From assembly GCA_021781835.1 (NCBI GenBank), contig JAJXWD010000010.1, forward strand, positions 20,135 to 84,134: DNA of 64,000 nt. The letters run 5' to 3'. Position 1 is the stretch's first letter. Each line of letters starts with the position of its first letter. A model generated the notes under the pieces. It was given only the letters and a program-made list of their open reading frames with translations, searched no databases and was not told where the DNA came from. This DNA is from Pseudomonadota bacterium (GTDB lineage Bacteria > Pseudomonadota > Alphaproteobacteria > Acetobacterales > Acetobacteraceae). The position numbers and the translations under genes were made by a program. This document shows, in pieces, positions 9,378-20,604 of this stretch.

Positions 9378-10195
<818 letters not shown>

Positions 10196-10198
10196 GGC

Positions 10199-12381
<2,183 letters not shown>

Positions 12382-12476
12382 GAAGCCGCCCCCTTATCGC
12401 GCGAATATCTCCATGCGTTAATGTGATACGGCCCATGCGCTCCCGTCAATGCGTGAAATTTTTTTTGCGCCGGGGC

Positions 12477-12505
12477 TTTTCAAGTCTGAGCGGGGCCGTT
12501 ATACG
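12477..12505 (+). promoter_or_regulatory. Possible promoter for tRNA-Lys
   Basis: TTTTCA at 12477-12482 and TATACG at 12500-12505 are spaced by 17 bp and end 35 bp before the mature tRNA. Each matches the sigma-70 hexamers at four of six positions. The placement is sensible but the call rests on weak consensus matches. Confidence 0.35.
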
Positions 12506-12540
12506 CCGCTCCACCGCAGCGCACGACGCTGAGGCCGGAT

Positions 12541-12616
12541 GGGTGCATAGCTCAGTTGGTAGAGCAGCTGACTCTTAATCAGCTTGTCCTAGGTTCGATC
12601 CCTAGTGCACCCACCA
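12541..12616 (+). tRNA. tRNA-Lys (CTT)
   Basis: A 76-base tRNA with acceptor arms GGGTGCA/TGCACCC, a D-arm with AGCTCAGTTGGTAGAGC, anticodon loop ACTCTTAAT carrying CTT (reads AAG) and the T-loop GGTTCGATCC. The 3' CCA is encoded (12614-12616). It converges with the DUF1127 gene. Confidence 0.97.
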
Positions 12617-12631
12617 TCAAATTTTCCAAAT

Positions 12632-12865
12632 TCACAAGACCGGGAAAAGCCCCAGCCCGCGCGGGCGCCGAGGGGTTTGCGCGGTTTCGCAGGAGCGTTC
12701 GGCCAGGTCCCAGAAGGGGCGGCGGGCTTCTTCCAGCGCCTCGGCGCGGGAGAGGCCGATATCGCTCAACATGCGCGCATCCATGCCGGCCAGGGCTTGG
12801 CGGCCGCGCGCGCAGGCCGCCATCAGGGCCAGATGAGTGCGGAGCGCGCGAAGCCGGGTGAACAT
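12632..12865 (-). CDS. DUF1127 domain protein
   Basis: A 77-residue basic small protein with the DUF1127 core (L-x-x-M-D-x-R-M-L-S-D-I-G-L-S-R-A-E-A near residues 26-45), followed by the typical ARRPFW. DUF1127 proteins of alphaproteobacteria are short, often stress- or phosphate-responsive; some bind RNA, but the role of this one is unknown. The ATG at 12865 has a GGAG ribosome site. It is divergent from a LysR regulator 97 bp away, which may therefore control it. Confidence 0.85.
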   Translation of the reverse strand: MFTRLRALRTHLALMAACARGRQALAGMDARMLSDIGLSRAEALEEARRPFWDLAERSCETAQTPRRPRGLGLFPVL

Positions 12866-12942
12866 GACGGGTCTCCGTGAGGGGGAAACCAGAAGGTAGG
12901 GGGCGGAGATAAATAAGAAAAACGAATTTTGTTTATGGTTTG

Positions 12943-12959
12943 AATAAGTCTATCTTATT
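12943..12959. promoter_or_regulatory. Palindrome between DUF1127 and lysR genes
   Basis: AATAAG-N5-CTTATT lies 3 bp before the LysR start codon in an AT-rich 97-bp divergent gap. A dyad here is where a LysR regulator often binds to control itself and its divergent partner. The arms do not match the usual T-N11-A form exactly. Confidence 0.4.
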
Positions 12960-12962
12960 TTC

Positions 12963-13862
12963 ATGAAGCTCGTGCCGACGCTTGACCCCGATGTGCTGCG
13001 CAATTTTTTGTTTGTCAGCGAGGAGCTGAGTTTTACGCGCGCGGGCATCCGCGCCGGGCGTACCCAGGCGGCGATTTCGCAGCAGATGCAGAAGCTGGAG
13101 GCGCAGCTCGGCCAGAGCCTGTTTTCGCGCGGGCGCGGGGGGCGGGTGGAGCTGACCGCCCATGGGCTGTATCTGCTGGCGCGGGCGCGGGAGATTTTGG
13201 CGCTGAATGACCATGTGTGGTCGGTGTTTCGGGCGCCCATGGTCTCGGGCGTGGTGCGGCTGGGCACGCCCGATGATTATGCGCTGCATTTTCTGCCCAT
13301 GGCGCTGCGCCGCTTTGCCGAGACCCATCCGGCCGCCGAGGTGGAGATGGTGTGCCTGCCCTCGAGCGAGTTGCGGACCCGCCTGCAGGATGGGCAGCTG
13401 GATTTATGCTTGCTCTCGGAAGGGCACGAGCCGCCGCATTGGCCGGCCGTGCCGCTGGTGCAGGGGCCGCTGGTGTGGGTGACCTCGGCGCGTTTCGCGC
13501 CCCATGCGCTCGACCCGCTGCCGCTGGCGCTGGCGGATTATGATTGCGCCTGGCGGCGCGCCACCATTCGGCTGCTCGAGAAGGCCGGGCGGCGATACCG
13601 GATTGCGTATATCTCCAGCAGCGCCACGGGCACCATGGTGCCCGTGCTGGCCGGGCTCGCCGTTACCTGCGCGATTGCCGCCCCCCTGCCCGAAGGCGCG
13701 CGCCTGCTGCCGCCCACCGAGCTGGCGCTGCCGTCCTTGCCGGATTTTTCGGTGCTCATGCTCAAGGGCGATGCCGCGCCCCAGCCGCTGACCGACAGCC
13801 TGGCGGCGTTTATTCAAGATGAGGTGCGGCGTGAGGCGCCGCGTTTGGGCTGGCGGGCCTGA
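12963..13862 (+). CDS. LysR family transcriptional regulator
   Basis: A 299-residue LysR-type regulator. The N-terminal winged helix (about residues 8-68) has the standard LRNFLFVSEELSFTRAGIR opening and the QAAISQQMQKLEAQLGQSLF recognition helix; the rest is the periplasmic-binding-like effector domain beginning near residue 92 (VVRLGTPDDYALHFLP). It is divergent from the DUF1127 gene. The effector cannot be deduced. A GC-rich bidirectional terminator follows. Confidence 0.92.
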   Translation: MKLVPTLDPDVLRNFLFVSEELSFTRAGIRAGRTQAAISQQMQKLEAQLGQSLFSRGRGGRVELTAHGLYLLARAREILALNDHVWSVFRAPMVSGVVRLGTPDDYALHFLPMALRRFAETHPAAEVEMVCLPSSELRTRLQDGQLDLCLLSEGHEPPHWPAVPLVQGPLVWVTSARFAPHALDPLPLALADYDCAWRRATIRLLEKAGRRYRIAYISSSATGTMVPVLAGLAVTCAIAAPLPEGARLLPPTELALPSLPDFSVLMLKGDAAPQPLTDSLAAFIQDEVRREAPRLGWRA

Positions 13863-13914
13863 GGGGAGATTTTGGGCGCCGCCCCAAAAACGATCGAAAG
13901 TTTTTGCGGGGTTT

Positions 13915-13940
13915 GGGGCGCTTTTTACAAAAAGCGCCCC
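13915..13940. terminator. Bidirectional terminator hairpin
   Basis: GGGGCGCTTTTT and AAAAAGCGCCCC form a perfect 12-base stem with a two-base loop. The stem itself provides U-rich ends on either strand, and it sits between the convergent lysR gene and the gene at 14077, so it can serve both. Confidence 0.65.
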
Positions 13941-13950
13941 AATAAAACCT

Positions 13951-14056
13951 CCAGAGCGGGATGCGTGATGACGCACCCGCTCTGGTCATATTTTAACGAT
14001 CAATTTCAGCGGCTTGGCTGGCATCTATCGATTCAATCCAAACCAATATTGATCCA
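13951..14056 (+). repeat. 106-bp double-dyad element, copy 2 (diverged)
   Basis: The most diverged copy, exactly 106 bp like the others. The outer stem reads CCAGAG/CTCTGG instead of CTAGAG/CTCTAG, a paired change that preserves pairing, and a similar paired change occurs in the second dyad (TTGG with CCAA). It ends 20 bp short of the convergent gene stop and does not supply a stop codon. Confidence 0.85.
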
Positions 14057-14076
14057 GTTCCCCCAAAAGTCGGGGG

Positions 14077-14643
14077 TTATTTCACCGTCACGGTCTCAGC
14101 CGCCAATGGCTGTGCCGGGGGCTTGCTGGCCCAGCTTTGGGTGCCGGTGAAGCCCAGCCGGGCGGTGGTGGGGGCGAAATACCAGCCGCGCTGGGCGCTG
14201 GCCCAGTTGAGCAGGATGTTTTGCACGGCCGGGCCAGGTGTGCGGGCGGAGAGGAACAAGGTGAGCTTGGGCGTGGCGGCCGTGCCGTCTTGCAAAATGG
14301 CGGCGCCCAGCACCCAGCCACGGGCCGAGAGCACCAGGGCGCCGGCCGTGTCGGCCGGGGCCAGGCATGGCCCGCCGCCAGTGCCGGCTTCCAGCCGCCA
14401 GCCTTGGCCGAGGGACGGGAATTTCGCCAGCGCCAAGCCCTGGGCGCTGTAATCCATGCACAGGGCGTTTTCCATCTGCCAGCTCAGGCGGGTGCCGTTT
14501 TGCACGTAATCGCCGCGGGTCTGGCCGAAAAAAGCATCCAGCGCGATGTCTTTCCGGGGGGCCGAGAAATAGCCCTGGGCGTGCGCGGCGGCCGGGCAAA
14601 GCAGGGCGAGGGCGAGGGCGAAACGGGCCGGGATGCTTGTCAT
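14077..14643 (-). CDS. Secreted protein of unknown function
   Basis: A 188-residue protein with a clear signal peptide (basic start, ALALALLCPAAA core, cleavage near AHA-QGYF). The mature part is rich in small and aromatic residues with two cysteines that could form a disulfide. I recognise no family. It is divergent from the EipB gene across 101 bp; both genes are probably periplasmic. Codon use matches the neighbours, supporting a real gene. Confidence 0.7.
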   Translation of the reverse strand: MTSIPARFALALALLCPAAAHAQGYFSAPRKDIALDAFFGQTRGDYVQNGTRLSWQMENALCMDYSAQGLALAKFPSLGQGWRLEAGTGGGPCLAPADTAGALVLSARGWVLGAAILQDGTAATPKLTLFLSARTPGPAVQNILLNWASAQRGWYFAPTTARLGFTGTQSWASKPPAQPLAAETVTVK

Positions 14644-14744
14644 GGCGCCACCTTACCCCATTCGCGTCCGTTCGTTGAGGCCCCGCGCGCCAAAACCGCG
14701 CATTTGGTTTGACCGCCACGGGGGGCGCGGGGTTTAATGGCGCC

Positions 14745-15554
14745 ATGTCACGTTTGTTTGCGTTGCTCTCCTTGTTCGGCCTGGCCGGGGCGCCGGCGCC
14801 GGCCTCCGCGCTGCCCTCGCTCGCCAGCCAGCTCACCGGCCAGCAGGCGCTCTACACGCTCAGCCTTTCCAAGCTGCGCACCGAGGATATCACCGGTGCC
14901 ACGGGGCAGATGAGCTTTAATATCGCCGATGGCTGCACAGGCTGGGGCACCACACAGCACATGACCCTGATCGTGCGCAATGCCGATGGCTCGCTGACCA
15001 AGACGGTGAGCGATTATGTCACCTGGGAGCGCAAGGATGGCAAATCCATGAGCTTTCTGCTCACCGAGCGCGACAATGACGGCAAATTGCAGATCGACGA
15101 TGCCGGCACGGCCTATCATACGGGCCCGGATGGCGCGGGGGAGGTTGATTACACCACCCCGGCCAATACCCGCCTCAAGCTGCCGCCGGGCACGCTGTTT
15201 CCCATGCAGCATACCGAGGCGCTGCTGGCCGCCGGGCGGGCGGGGAAGAAATTCATCGCGCCGCCTTTGTTCGATGGCACCGATACCGATGGCGCCGAGG
15301 CGACCTTTGTTGCCTTGCTCGGCCACCAGGGGCCGGGCAATGCCCCCAACCCGGCCTTGGCCAAAATCGCCTCGAGCAATGTCGATATCGCGTTTTTCGA
15401 CCGCAAGACCGATGACGAGACGCCGCAATTCCGCACCTCGATGCGCTATTTCGAGGATGGGGTGGCGACCAATCTGGTGCTCGATTTTGGGGATTTCGTG
15501 ATGAACGCCAAGCTCGACAAGCTCACCATCCCCCCCAGCCCCTGCAAGGGCTGA
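14745..15554 (+). CDS. eipB: EipB family periplasmic protein (DUF1849)
   Basis: A 269-residue DUF1849 protein with an N-terminal signal peptide (cleavage near ASA-LPSL). Brucella EipB is a periplasmic beta-spiral protein needed for envelope integrity and contains one disulfide; here the matching cysteines are Cys64 (DGCTGW) and Cys267 (PPSPCKG). The YTLSLSK opening, LIVRNADGS and YVTWERKDGKSMSF strands fit the family. The ATG at 14745 is chosen because the signal peptide starts there; an upstream extension to 14709 is open but unlikely. It is divergent from another secreted-protein gene. Confidence 0.85.
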   Translation: MSRLFALLSLFGLAGAPAPASALPSLASQLTGQQALYTLSLSKLRTEDITGATGQMSFNIADGCTGWGTTQHMTLIVRNADGSLTKTVSDYVTWERKDGKSMSFLLTERDNDGKLQIDDAGTAYHTGPDGAGEVDYTTPANTRLKLPPGTLFPMQHTEALLAAGRAGKKFIAPPLFDGTDTDGAEATFVALLGHQGPGNAPNPALAKIASSNVDIAFFDRKTDDETPQFRTSMRYFEDGVATNLVLDFGDFVMNAKLDKLTIPPSPCKG

Positions 15555-15570
15555 GGCGGGCGCGGGGCGC

Positions 15571-16041
15571 TCAGTCGCGCTTGAGCCGGGCGCGGCCGTG
15601 ATTGTTGCCTTCATCCACCAGCTGGGTGAGCAGGGCGAGGAATTGCGCCTGTTCATCGGTGCTTAAGGGGGCGAGCAGGGTTTCCTGGGTGGCGCGCAGG
15701 GCGGGCCAGGCTTTTTCCACCACGCGGCGGCCCTTGGGCGTGAGGGCGAGGAGCTTCTGGCGGCGGTCTTGGCGGCTGATGCTGCGCTTGAGCAGCGCCG
15801 CGGCCTCGAGCCGGGCGACCACGCTGGCCATGGTGGCGCGGTCGGCGCCCACGGCCTCGGCCACCTCGGACTGGTCCTGCCCGCTTTTGGCGCCGATGAC
15901 GGTGAGCACGGAAAGCTGCACCGATGTAACCCCCGTGCCGGCCACCAGCTCGGCGAACAGGGCCTGGTTGATCTGGTGAAGACGGCGAACCAGAAACCCC
16001 GGCAGGCGGGATAATTCTTCAGTCAATTGGTCTGCGGGCAT
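15571..16041 (-). CDS. MarR family transcriptional regulator
   Basis: A MarR-type winged-helix protein of about 156 residues. The recognition region is GQDQSEVAEAVGADRATMASVVARLEAA, followed by the wing RSISRQDRRQKLLALTPKGRRVV. The start at 16041 is preferred because a GGAG site lies 7 bp upstream and it gives the usual family length; an upstream ATG at 16070 and a TTG at 16143 are also in frame. It converges with eipB, 16 bp apart. Its target and ligand are unknown. Confidence 0.9.
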   Translation of the reverse strand: MPADQLTEELSRLPGFLVRRLHQINQALFAELVAGTGVTSVQLSVLTVIGAKSGQDQSEVAEAVGADRATMASVVARLEAAALLKRSISRQDRRQKLLALTPKGRRVVEKAWPALRATQETLLAPLSTDEQAQFLALLTQLVDEGNNHGRARLKRD

Positions 16042-16260
16042 CAAAAGCTCCACGTCACCCGCTCGGGGCATTAAATAATTTCGGTCTTGAGTAAGTATGC
16101 GCCTAATCAATTCTGGGATGAAATCAAATTGCGATATTTTCAAGGCAGATTCATGGTTTTTTCTCGTCTGGGCGGGCGAAAACTGGGTGGTGGAAGGTTG
16201 CTGTTCCGGTCAAAGAGAAACTATTTCGCTAACTAAATGTATCGATATAGGACAGGTATT

Positions 16261-16277
16261 CTCCCCCCGCCGGGGAG
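16261..16277 (-). terminator. Weak hairpin after metH
   Basis: CTCCCC and GGGGAG arms around a five-base GC-rich loop lie 12 bp beyond the metH stop. No T-run follows. The rest of the 247-bp gap between metH and the MarR gene (16042-16288) shows nothing I can name. Confidence 0.3.
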
Positions 16278-16288
16278 AGGGGGCGCGC

Positions 16289-19200
16289 TCAGACCGAGAA
16301 ATACCGGGCGTGGCGGTTGAGAATCACCAGCGCCGAGGTCGATTGCTCGGGGTGGAGCTGGTATTCATCGGACAGCGAGATGCCGATTCGCTCGGCGCCG
16401 AGCAGGCGTAAAATCTGCGCCTGATCCTCGAGCTTGGGGCAGGCGGGGTAGCCGAACGAGTAGCGCGAGCCGCGATAGCCCTGGGCCAGCATGGCCTCGA
16501 TCTCGCGGGCATCCTCGGCGCCAAAGCCCAGCTCGGCGCGGATGCGCTTGTGGGTGTATTCGGCCAGGGCCTCGGCCATCTCGACCGACAGCCCGTGCAG
16601 ATAGAGATAATCCTGGTAGCGGTTGGCCTCGAACCATTGCCGCGCAACCTCAGAGGCGTGCTGGCCCATGGTCACCGCCTGCAACCCGACCACGCCGCGG
16701 CCCTCGGCGATGTCGGGCAGGAAGTCGGCGATGCATTCGCCATCCTCTTTCGGCTGGCGGGGCAGGGTGAAGCGCGCCGCCTCGGCGCCGTTTTCGAACA
16801 GCACGAGATCATTGCCATCGCCCGCCGCCTGCCAGTAGCCGTAAACCGCCTGGGGGCGCAAAATCGCCTCGGCCTCGCATAGATCGAGCATGCGCCGCAT
16901 CACCGGGCGCAGCTCCTGGCGCGCCCAGGCCAGAAACTCATCGAGCGTGCGGTCCTGTTTGCGAAAGCCCCATTGGAACTGGAACAGCGACCGCTCATTG
17001 ATGAAGGGCACCAGGGCCTTGGGCGAGGCTTCGAGGATCTTGGCGCCCCAGAAAGGCGGGGCGAGGGCCGGCTCGTCGGCGTTCAGCCGGCCGCGCCGGG
17101 CCTTGGCGGCGGCCTTGTCCACGGGCGCGAAGGCGGCTTCCTGCGCCTGGCCCAGCGTGCGGCGGGTGTTGCGGGCCTTGCCGGCGCGCTTGGCCTGGGT
17201 GGCGGCGAGGTAGGCGTCGAACTGGCCGGTGACGACCTTGTCCATCAGGTGCAGCCCGTCGAACGCGTCGCGCGCGTAGGCGACCCGGCCGGAGGCGTAG
17301 GAGGCCACGCAATCATCCTCGACATAATTGCGCGTGAGCGCGGCGCCGCCGAGCAGCACCGGCACCTCGAGCCCGAGCCGCGACATTTCCTCGAGGTTTT
17401 CGCGCATCACCACGGTCGATTTGACCAGCAGCCCAGACATGCCGAGCGCCTGGGCGTTATGGGCGCGCACGGCCTCCACCATCTCGCCGAGCGGCACCTT
17501 GATGCCGAGATTGACGACCTTGTAGCCGTTATTGGTGAGGATGATGTCGACCAGGTTCTTGCCGATATCGTGCACGTCGCCCTTGACGGTGGCGAGCACC
17601 AGCGTGCCGCGCTCCTCGCCCGCCACGCGCTCCATCAGCGGCTCCAGATGCGCCACCGCCGCCTTCATCGTCTCGGCCGATTGCAGCACGAAGGGGAGCT
17701 GCATCTTGCCCGCGCCGAATAATTCGCCCACCACCTTCATGCCCTCGAGCAGAATGGTGTTGATGATGTCGAGCGGCTTGTGGGTTCGCAGCGCCTCGTC
17801 GAGGTCGGCGTCCAGCCCCTTGCGGTCGCCATCGACGATGCGCTCCTTCAGCCGCTCCTCGATCGTCTCGGCCTTTTTCTTGGCGCCGAGATCGGCGGCC
17901 TTGCGGCCCGCGAACATCTCGAGCAGCTTTTGCAGCGGGTCGTAATCCTCGGCCCGGCGGTCATAGATCAGGTCTTCGCAGACCTTGACCTCGGCGGGGT
18001 CGATCAGGTGCAGGGGGCGGATTTTCGAGACATGCACGATGGCGCCGGTCATGCCGGCTTTCACCGCATGGTCGAGAAACACCGAGTTGAGCACCGCGCG
18101 CGCGGCGGGGTTGAGGCCAAAGGAAATGTTGGACAGCCCGAGGATGATCTGGATGTCGGGGAATTCCTCGCGGATCGCGCGGATGCCTTCGAGGGTCCAC
18201 AAACCCAGTTTGCGGTCATCCTCGTTGCCGGTGGCGATGGTGAAGGTGAGCGGATCGATCAGCAGGTCGCTTTGCGCGAGGCCGTATTGATCGCAGGCGA
18301 ACCGAACCAGCCGGCGGGCGATTTCGAGCTTGCGCTCGGGCTCCTTGGCCATGCCCGTCTCGTCGATGGTGAGGGCGATGACGGCGGCGCCGAATTTTTT
18401 GGCGAGGGTGAGGCGCTCATGGGCGTGGCCCTCGCCATCCTCGAAATTGATCGAGTTGATGATCGGCTTGCCGCCATGGAGCTTGAGGGCGGCCTCGATC
18501 ACCGGGGTCTCGGTGCTGTCGATCACCAAAGGCGCGTTGACCGAGGCGGTGAAGCGCTTGACCACCTCGTTCATCTCGACGGTCTCGTTGCGCCCGACAA
18601 AGGCGGTGCAGATGTCGAGCGCGTTTGAGGCCTCGGCCACCTGCTCGCGGCCCATGGCCACGCAGCCATCCCAATCGCCCTGCTCTTGCAGCTCGCGCCA
18701 TTTTTTCGAGCCGTTGGCGTTGCAGCGCTCGCCGATGGAGAAATAGGCGTTTTCCTGGCGCAGCGGCACGGCGTTATAGAGGCTCGACACCGCGGGCACC
18801 CAGGTGAAGCTGCGCTTGACCGGCGCGGGGCGGAAGCCGCCGCGCTTTTTGAGCATGGCATCGAGCGCCTGGATGTGGGGGATGGAGGTGCCGCAGCACC
18901 CGCCCACCAGATTAACCCCGTCCTCGGCCACGAAACGCTCGACCCAGCTGGCCATGTCGGGGCCAGACAGCGGGTAGTGGGTTTTGCCGTCCACCAGTTC
19001 GGGCAGGCCGGCATTGGGCTGCACCGAGATCAGCCCCGGCCAGTTTTGCGACAGATAGCGCACATGCTCGGCCATTTCCTGCGGGCCGGTGGCGCAGTTG
19101 AGGCCAAGCAGCGGCACATCGAGCGCCTGCACGATGGTGGTGGCGGCGCCGATGTCGGGGCCGACCAGCAGGGTGCCGGTGGTCTCGACCGTGACCTGCA

Positions 19201-19780
19201 CGAAAATGGGAATGTCCGACCCGGCCTGCGCGATGGCGCGCTTGGCGCCGTTGACGGCGGCCTTGATCTGGAGCGTGTCCTGGCAGGTTTCGATGAGCAG
19301 CGCATCGGCCCCGCCCGCGATCAGCCCGGCGCATTGCGCGAACAGCGCCGCTTCCAGCGGGTCATAGGCGATGTTGCCAAGGGTTGGCAGCTTGGTGCCC
19401 GGCCCGATGGAGCCAACCACCCAGCGCGGGCGGTCATCGGCGAAGCTTTCGGCGGCCTCGCGGGCCAGTTCAGCGGCGATCTTGTTGATCTCGAAGGTTT
19501 TGTCTTCCAGCTCGAACTCGGCCAGCGTGAGCGGCGAGCCGCCGAACGAGTTGGTCTCGACCATGTCGGCGCCGGCCTCGAAATAGCCGCGATGAATCTC
19601 GCGCACCAGATCGGGGCGCGAGAGGTTGAGCACCTCGGTACAGTTCTCCCGGCCCCAGAAATCGGTCTCGGTATCGAGGGTGAGGGCCTGCACGCGCGAG
19701 CCCATGCCGCCATCACAAAGCAGCACGGAGCGGTTGAGGGCCTCGAGGAGGTGGGGGCGGGCGGAACGATGGTGCGACAT
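16289..19780 (-). CDS. metH: Cobalamin-dependent methionine synthase
   Basis: A 1163-residue MetH that transfers the methyl group of methyltetrahydrofolate to homocysteine via methylcobalamin. All four modules are present: homocysteine domain (about 1-315) with zinc ligands Cys229, Cys295 and Cys296; pterin domain (about 345-620); B12 domain with the DVHDIGK motif placing His737 as lower cobalt ligand; and the C-terminal reactivation domain with RYSFGYPACPKL, which binds S-adenosylmethionine. In some alphaproteobacteria MetH is split or lacks the reactivation domain, so the full form is notable. No cobalamin riboswitch is seen in the short leader. Confidence 0.97.
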   Translation of the reverse strand: MSHHRSARPHLLEALNRSVLLCDGGMGSRVQALTLDTETDFWGRENCTEVLNLSRPDLVREIHRGYFEAGADMVETNSFGGSPLTLAEFELEDKTFEINKIAAELAREAAESFADDRPRWVVGSIGPGTKLPTLGNIAYDPLEAALFAQCAGLIAGGADALLIETCQDTLQIKAAVNGAKRAIAQAGSDIPIFVQVTVETTGTLLVGPDIGAATTIVQALDVPLLGLNCATGPQEMAEHVRYLSQNWPGLISVQPNAGLPELVDGKTHYPLSGPDMASWVERFVAEDGVNLVGGCCGTSIPHIQALDAMLKKRGGFRPAPVKRSFTWVPAVSSLYNAVPLRQENAYFSIGERCNANGSKKWRELQEQGDWDGCVAMGREQVAEASNALDICTAFVGRNETVEMNEVVKRFTASVNAPLVIDSTETPVIEAALKLHGGKPIINSINFEDGEGHAHERLTLAKKFGAAVIALTIDETGMAKEPERKLEIARRLVRFACDQYGLAQSDLLIDPLTFTIATGNEDDRKLGLWTLEGIRAIREEFPDIQIILGLSNISFGLNPAARAVLNSVFLDHAVKAGMTGAIVHVSKIRPLHLIDPAEVKVCEDLIYDRRAEDYDPLQKLLEMFAGRKAADLGAKKKAETIEERLKERIVDGDRKGLDADLDEALRTHKPLDIINTILLEGMKVVGELFGAGKMQLPFVLQSAETMKAAVAHLEPLMERVAGEERGTLVLATVKGDVHDIGKNLVDIILTNNGYKVVNLGIKVPLGEMVEAVRAHNAQALGMSGLLVKSTVVMRENLEEMSRLGLEVPVLLGGAALTRNYVEDDCVASYASGRVAYARDAFDGLHLMDKVVTGQFDAYLAATQAKRAGKARNTRRTLGQAQEAAFAPVDKAAAKARRGRLNADEPALAPPFWGAKILEASPKALVPFINERSLFQFQWGFRKQDRTLDEFLAWARQELRPVMRRMLDLCEAEAILRPQAVYGYWQAAGDGNDLVLFENGAEAARFTLPRQPKEDGECIADFLPDIAEGRGVVGLQAVTMGQHASEVARQWFEANRYQDYLYLHGLSVEMAEALAEYTHKRIRAELGFGAEDAREIEAMLAQGYRGSRYSFGYPACPKLEDQAQILRLLGAERIGISLSDEYQLHPEQSTSALVILNRHARYFSV

Positions 19781-19819
19781 GGGCTTTCAGATACACCCGA
19801 AATGCTTCATGTCCAGATA

Positions 19820-20140
19820 ATGAACGCAGATAGCCGCATAGAGGTGGTGTTTGGGCAACGGCCAGGCAGGGGGGATGCCGTGCTGGCCGAGGAGCGCCAT
19901 GCCGTGCCGCCCGGCCCGCACGCGGCTTATTTCGCGCTGAGCCATGCGGTGGGCTGCGCGTGCTGCGTGGGGCAAAGCCCGGCGGGGGCGGCGCTGGCCA
20001 CGCTGTTTCGGGCGCGTGCCACCGGCCGGGCGCCGTTTTTCCGGCGCGTGGTGGTGCTGGCCAGCCCGGCGGGCGAGGCGGCCGTGCGCCTGGCGCTGGC
20101 GCAAGAGGCACTGGCCATGGCCCGCTACCGGGCGGGTTGA
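19820..20140 (+). CDS. Small cysteine-motif protein of unknown function
   Basis: A protein of about 106 residues divergent from metH with a 39-bp gap. A conserved-looking block SHAVGCACCVGQSPAGAALA carries Cys46, Cys48 and Cys49, suggesting metal binding or redox chemistry. I have an impression of similar proteins beside CobW-type metallochaperone genes but cannot confirm it. An in-frame ATG at 19802 is also possible; neither start has a strong ribosome site. The gene converges with the GNAT toxin gene, overlapping it by 16 bp at the 3' ends. Confidence 0.55.
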   Translation: MNADSRIEVVFGQRPGRGDAVLAEERHAVPPGPHAAYFALSHAVGCACCVGQSPAGAALATLFRARATGRAPFFRRVVVLASPAGEAAVRLALAQEALAMARYRAG

Positions 20141-20604
20141 AGGGCCAGGAACATCTGAGTTTCCCGGTCTGAGAAGGCGCGGAACCCGTGGCGGGCATAA
20201 AAATGCCGCGCCTGGGGGCTGGGGGCGTCGGCGATGGCGGCGAGCGGGGGGGAGGGCAGGGCGGCCAGGCGGCTCAGCGCATCGGCCAGCAGGGCGGCGC
20301 CCAAACCTTGGCGGCGGTGGCGCTTGTCCACGCACAGGCGGGTGAGGCGCGCGGCGGCGATTTCGGGGTAGCGCGAGGGGCGCGGGCCGCGCTCGCCCAG
20401 CAGGTCCGGGAGCCGCAAGGTGAGCCCCGAGAGCGCGTAAAACCCCCGTGGCGCGGGCGCGGAGGGCAAGGTGAGCACGAACAGCGCGATGAGCCCCTTG
20501 CCGGCCGCGCGCGGGCCGAGGCTGCGGAAATATTTATCGAGCGCGGGGGAGCCGGAGCGGAAGGCGGCGCGGTCATCGCCGGGGGAGAGCGGGGCGATGG
20601 CCAT
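20125..20604 (-). CDS. GNAT-family toxin-like acetyltransferase (TacT-type)
   Basis: A 159-residue GNAT protein. The acetyl-CoA pyrophosphate loop appears as RHRRQGLGAALLADAL near residues 95-110, and the C-terminal ARHFYARHGFRAF is the usual GNAT tail. The N-terminal FRSGSPALDKYFRS (usually C-G-x-x-x-L-D-x-F/Y) and the partner gene are features of TacT toxins, which acetylate the amino group of charged tRNAs and halt translation. Its start directly follows the stop of the antitoxin gene (TGAATG), so the pair is co-translated. Toxicity is an inference. Confidence 0.8.
   Translation of the reverse strand: MAIAPLSPGDDRAAFRSGSPALDKYFRSLGPRAAGKGLIALFVLTLPSAPAPRGFYALSGLTLRLPDLLGERGPRPSRYPEIAAARLTRLCVDKRHRRQGLGAALLADALSRLAALPSPPLAAIADAPSPQARHFYARHGFRAFSDRETQMFLALQPAR

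Noticed and set aside
18686..19801. Extended frame upstream of the small CxCC gene
   Set aside because: It runs antisense through metH; only the part after 19802 or 19820 lies outside metH.
19781..19819. Cobalamin or SAM riboswitch before metH
   Set aside because: The leader is too short and shows no conserved riboswitch elements.
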